Source of the DNA: ATX-6F1 sp943369485
GTDB lineage: Bacteria; Cyanobacteriota; Cyanobacteriia; PCC-6307; Cyanobiaceae
Length of the DNA: 64,000 bases
Assembly: GCA_943369485.1 (NCBI GenBank)
Contig: CALRNH020000012.1
Span: 43,471-107,470 of the forward strand
Direction: 5' to 3'
Numbering within the stretch: position 1 is the first letter of the stretch; every line of letters begins with the position of its first letter. The translations under genes were made by a program, and so were the position numbers. The notes under the pieces were generated by a model, which saw only the letters and a program-made list of their open reading frames with translations, had not been told where the DNA came from and ran no database searches. Positions 61,533 to 64,000 of this stretch are shown here, piece by piece.

Positions 61533-62654
61533 TCAGCCGCCGCGGGGGAGCAACAGATCCATCACAGCACCCCCCTCGGGATGGTTGCGACCCTGCACCC
61601 GCCCCCCATGGGTGACGGCGATCTGCTGGACGATCGCCAGCCCAAGGCCGCTGCCGCCCCGCTGGCTGCGCTCCCGGGAGGGGTCCCCCCGGTAGAAACG
61701 TTCAAACATGCGCCGCTCATCTTCCTCGCTCAGGCCGGCGCCGTGGTCGCGCACGCTCAGCAGCCACCAGTTGCCACTGATCTCCACGCTCACCTCCACG
61801 CTGGTGCCATCGGGGCTGTGGCGGAGGGCGTTGTCGAACAGGTTGAGCAGGGCCCGGTGCAACCGTGAGGAATCCCCCCGCAAGGAGGCCTCGGCTGGGG
61901 CGTTCAGAGCCAGCGTGATGCCCCGTTGCTCAGCCAGGGGAACGAGGCTGGACCAGGCCGCCGTCACCAGAGCGCGCAGATCGAGATGCGTGTAACGCCC
62001 CCCTTCCCTGTGCAGGGTGTTCTCCAGGCGTGAGAGCTCCAGCAGGTCATTGACCAGCAGCTGCAACCGATCCAGCTCCCGCTGCAACCGCTGCACCAGC
62101 ACGGCGCCCCTGCCCTCCAGCTGGCCGGCCAGGCTGTCTCCCACCAGCATCAGGGCGGTGAGAGGTGTTCGCAGCTCGTGGGCCACATCGCTGACCCAGC
62201 GTTCCTGCTGCTCCAGCTGGGCCTCCAGCGAACGGCGGCTCTGCACCAGCAACCCCACCCAGCCGTCCTGACCGGGCAGGGCATGGGCCTCCAGGGGTTC
62301 GCTGCCCTCCATCCAGCCGATCCGCTGGGGCCGCCCCAGGCGCCGGGCATCGAGCACCACGTTCAGCAGCGCCGGCGTCTCGATCGCCTCCCCGAGGGCC
62401 TGGCCGCGGCGCAGGCGATCGCTGGACTGCTGCAGCAGCCGCAGGGCGCGGGGATTGACGTACTGGATGGTGGTCTGGGGATCGAGCACCAGCCAGCCCT
62501 GGGGAGCGGCATCGATCCAATCGAGAACCTGGGAGGGGGGCAGGCTCCTTGGCCCGATGGACCCAGGCTGCTGAGCGCGGCGGTGGAAGGGCAACACCTT
62601 GGCCATGAGCCATCCCAGTCCCAGGCCGATGGCCAGGGTCAGAAGCTCAGCCAC
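61533..62654 (-). CDS. PhoR-like sensor histidine kinase
   Basis: The GTG at 62654 overlaps the regulator stop by 8 bases and gives 373 residues. A short membrane anchor (2-22) precedes a PAS domain (about 42-140, VLDWIDAAPQGWLVLDPQ). The DHp has H159 in VSDVAHELRTPLTAL; the ATPase part has LFDNALRHSPDG, VRDHGAGLS and GGSGLGLAIVQQ. The anchor without a large periplasmic domain fits cyanobacterial SphS/PhoR, the phosphate sensor kinase. Assignment to phosphate is by resemblance and pairing, not proven. Confidence 0.83.
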   Translation of the reverse strand: MAELLTLAIGLGLGWLMAKVLPFHRRAQQPGSIGPRSLPPSQVLDWIDAAPQGWLVLDPQTTIQYVNPRALRLLQQSSDRLRRGQALGEAIETPALLNVVLDARRLGRPQRIGWMEGSEPLEAHALPGQDGWVGLLVQSRRSLEAQLEQQERWVSDVAHELRTPLTALMLVGDSLAGQLEGRGAVLVQRLQRELDRLQLLVNDLLELSRLENTLHREGGRYTHLDLRALVTAAWSSLVPLAEQRGITLALNAPAEASLRGDSSRLHRALLNLFDNALRHSPDGTSVEVSVEISGNWWLLSVRDHGAGLSEEDERRMFERFYRGDPSRERSQRGGSGLGLAIVQQIAVTHGGRVQGRNHPEGGAVMDLLLPRGG

Positions 62655-63369
62655 CGATGTCGAAGCGGTAGCCGAAGCCACGCACGGTGAGGATGTGGCG
62701 GGGGGCGGAGGGGTTGAGCTCGAGCTTTTCGCGCAGCCAGCGGATGTGAACGTCCACTGTCTTGCTGTCGCCCATGAAATCGAGCCCCCAGATGCGCTCA
62801 AGCAGCTTGTCGCGGCTCCAGACCTGGCGCGGGTGGCGCATGAACAGCTCCAGCAGCCGGTACTCCTTGGGGGAGAGGTTGAGCGCCTGCCCGTCGCGGG
62901 TGACCCGGCATTCGTCGGGGAACAGGCGGATGGCCCCATGCTCGAGCACCCGCTGCGGCGATGGCGCAGCCCCGGGGCCGGTCTCGGCCTGGGAACGGCG
63001 AAGGAGCGCACGGCAACGGGCGACGCACTCGCGGATGCCGAAGGGCTTGATCAGGTAGTCATCCGCCCCCACTTCCAGGCCCAGCACCCGGTCGGTCTCG
63101 CTGTCGCGGGCACTGACCACAAGGATCGGGGTGCGGTCGTTGTGCTGGCGCAGCTGGCGGCAGAGTTCCAGCCCCCCCAGGCCGGGGAGCATCAGGTCGA
63201 GCACGATCAGATCAAAGCGGCGGGCCTCGCCATGGCCCTGGATCTGGTCAAGGGCCTGACGGCCATTGGCGCAGACGGCGACATCGAAGCCCTCCAGCTC
63301 AAGGGCCTCGGCGATGGTTTCACGGATCGTGTCGTCGTCCTCGACCACCATCAGGCGAGGGGCGGTCAC
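62647..63369 (-). CDS. PhoB/OmpR-family response regulator
   Basis: The GTG at 63369 gives 240 residues and places the receiver at the start (TAPRLMVVEDDDTIRE). Receiver phospho-acceptor is D58 in LIVLDLMLPG; a KP follows in DYLIKPFG. Residues about 135-235 are a winged helix of the OmpR type (LSPKEYRLLELFMRHPRQVW, DVHIRWLREKLE, VRGFGYRF). It likely binds DNA repeats when phosphorylated by the kinase encoded directly downstream. SphR/PhoB is the best guess. It is divergent from the sigma factor. Confidence 0.86.
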   Translation of the reverse strand: MTAPRLMVVEDDDTIRETIAEALELEGFDVAVCANGRQALDQIQGHGEARRFDLIVLDLMLPGLGGLELCRQLRQHNDRTPILVVSARDSETDRVLGLEVGADDYLIKPFGIRECVARCRALLRRSQAETGPGAAPSPQRVLEHGAIRLFPDECRVTRDGQALNLSPKEYRLLELFMRHPRQVWSRDKLLERIWGLDFMGDSKTVDVHIRWLREKLELNPSAPRHILTVRGFGYRFDIGG

Positions 63370-63445
63370 GGAAAGAGCAAGAGATGCATCAACCCATTCT
63401 CCCGGCCCATGGCTGTGACGGGCGGCACAGGTTGGGCCGATGTTC

Positions 63446-63474
63446 GGTTTTGCTTCGGGTTTTGATGATAAATT
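63446..63474 (+). promoter_or_regulatory. possible promoter of the sigma factor gene
   Basis: An AT-rich patch in the 137-base gap between the divergent genes contains TAAATT (63469-63474) as a weak -10 candidate, about 33 bases before the ATG. The -35 region (TTTTGC) is poor. Support is from position and composition only. Confidence 0.25.
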
Positions 63475-63506
63475 ACGAAACCAACAGGGTTCCTTACTCC
63501 CAGCCC

Positions 63507-64000
63507 ATGCCTTCCATCCCCATTGCCTCGGCCGATGGCACATCCACCCTGGGGGGTGGCACGGACCTGGTCCGCTCTTATTTACGCGACATCGGTCGCG
63601 TGCCCCTGCTCAGCCACGAGCAGGAGATCACCATCGGCCGCCAGGTCCAGGAGCTGATGGCGCTCGAGGAACTGGCCGAAGAGATCGAGATGCGCCACGG
63701 TGCCAGACCCAGCGAGGTCGAATGGGCCGCAGCGGCGAAGCTGGAGCCGCCCGCGCTCAAGCGCAAGCTGGCCAACGGCCGCCGCGCCAAGGAGCGCATG
63801 GTGGCCGCCAACCTGCGCCTGGTGGTGAGTGTGGCCAAGAAGTACACCAACCGGAACATGGAGCTGCTGGATCTGATCCAGGAGGGCACCATCGGCCTGG
63901 TGCGCGGCGTGGAGAAGTTCGATCCCACCCGCGGCTACAAGTTCTCCACCTACGCCTACTGGTGGATCCGCCAGGGGATCACCCGGGCGATCGCCGAGAA
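63507..64000 (+). CDS. group 2 RNA polymerase sigma factor (3' end outside window)
   Basis: The ATG at 63507 begins a protein of which 164 residues are visible before the window ends. Region 1.2 (TDLVRSYLRDIGRVPLLSHE) follows a short N-terminus, so the long region 1.1 of the primary factor is absent. Region 2 contains RMVAANLRLVVSVAKKYTN, LLDLIQEGTIGLVRGVEKFD and the -10 recognition helix YKFSTYAYWWIRQGITRAI. This is the RpoD-related group 2 type (SigB-SigE-like), used by cyanobacteria for stress, circadian and nutrient responses. Which member it is cannot be decided. Confidence 0.92.
   Translation, partial: MPSIPIASADGTSTLGGGTDLVRSYLRDIGRVPLLSHEQEITIGRQVQELMALEELAEEIEMRHGARPSEVEWAAAAKLEPPALKRKLANGRRAKERMVAANLRLVVSVAKKYTNRNMELLDLIQEGTIGLVRGVEKFDPTRGYKFSTYAYWWIRQGITRAIAE

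Overview
This window looks like the chromosome of a phycobilisome-bearing cyanobacterium, probably an alpha-cyanobacterium of the Synechococcus/Cyanobium group. The evidence is the set of cyanobacterial marker genes: petH with an N-terminal CpcD-like linker domain, the zwf-opcA pair, a ferredoxin-type divinyl reductase (bciB), crtE, a group 2 sigma factor and a PhoB-like two-component pair. High GC over most of the window and copies of the HIP1 octamer GCGATCGC (for example at 5360, 8822 and 27573) agree. The exact genus is an inference.

Region 1 (1-23.4 kb) is an accessory locus for a secreted polysaccharide. A minus-strand gene series (14.9 down to 4.0 kb) encodes an outer-membrane export protein, a chain-length/co-polymerase protein, a Wzy-like polymerase, a Wzx-like flippase, three GT2 glycosyltransferases, a PssD/PssE-type two-part glycosyltransferase, and finally a STAS domain fused to the priming sugar-phosphate transferase. 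The last gene is an RsbW-like ATP-binding protein. A GT8 transferase and a pyruvyl transferase follow on the plus strand. Signalling genes lie on both sides. On the left are a hybrid kinase, a prohibitin-like protein and a GAF-GGDEF protein. On the right are a PAS protein, a hybrid kinase, an HPt protein, a REC-PP2C phosphatase and a stand-alone STAS protein. Together they contain every part of a partner-switching circuit, with the STAS domain built into the enzyme that starts polysaccharide synthesis. This is the most interesting feature of the window. The centre of the locus is visibly AT-richer than its flanks and holds a decayed ISAs1-type transposase and a broken fragment of a second export-protein gene.

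Region 2 (23.4-35 kb) is mixed: a degenerate stretch, a membrane fatty acid desaturase, an outer-membrane porin, a large dCache-HAMP-GAF-HD-GYP protein, peptide deformylase, a PGM1-like ATP-grasp ligase, a cupin, a lytic transglycosylase and two small conserved proteins of unknown function.

Region 3 (35-50 kb) is core metabolism: a 7TM-HD phosphohydrolase, folD, crtE, a PAP2-like membrane protein, a RecD-like helicase, cobB, opcA, zwf, petH (with a clear terminator), a START-like protein and tRNA-Glu.

Region 4 (50-64 kb) holds two secreted proteins, pepN, a GH10-like hydrolase, prs, an LCP-family protein, bciB, malQ, a RodZ-like protein, an RsuA/RluB-type pseudouridine synthase, a PhoR/PhoB-like pair and the start of a group 2 sigma factor cut by the window edge. 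Genes are tightly packed, many start with GTG or TTG, and five convergent pairs overlap at their 3' ends. All assignments rest on reading the sequence; no database search was run.
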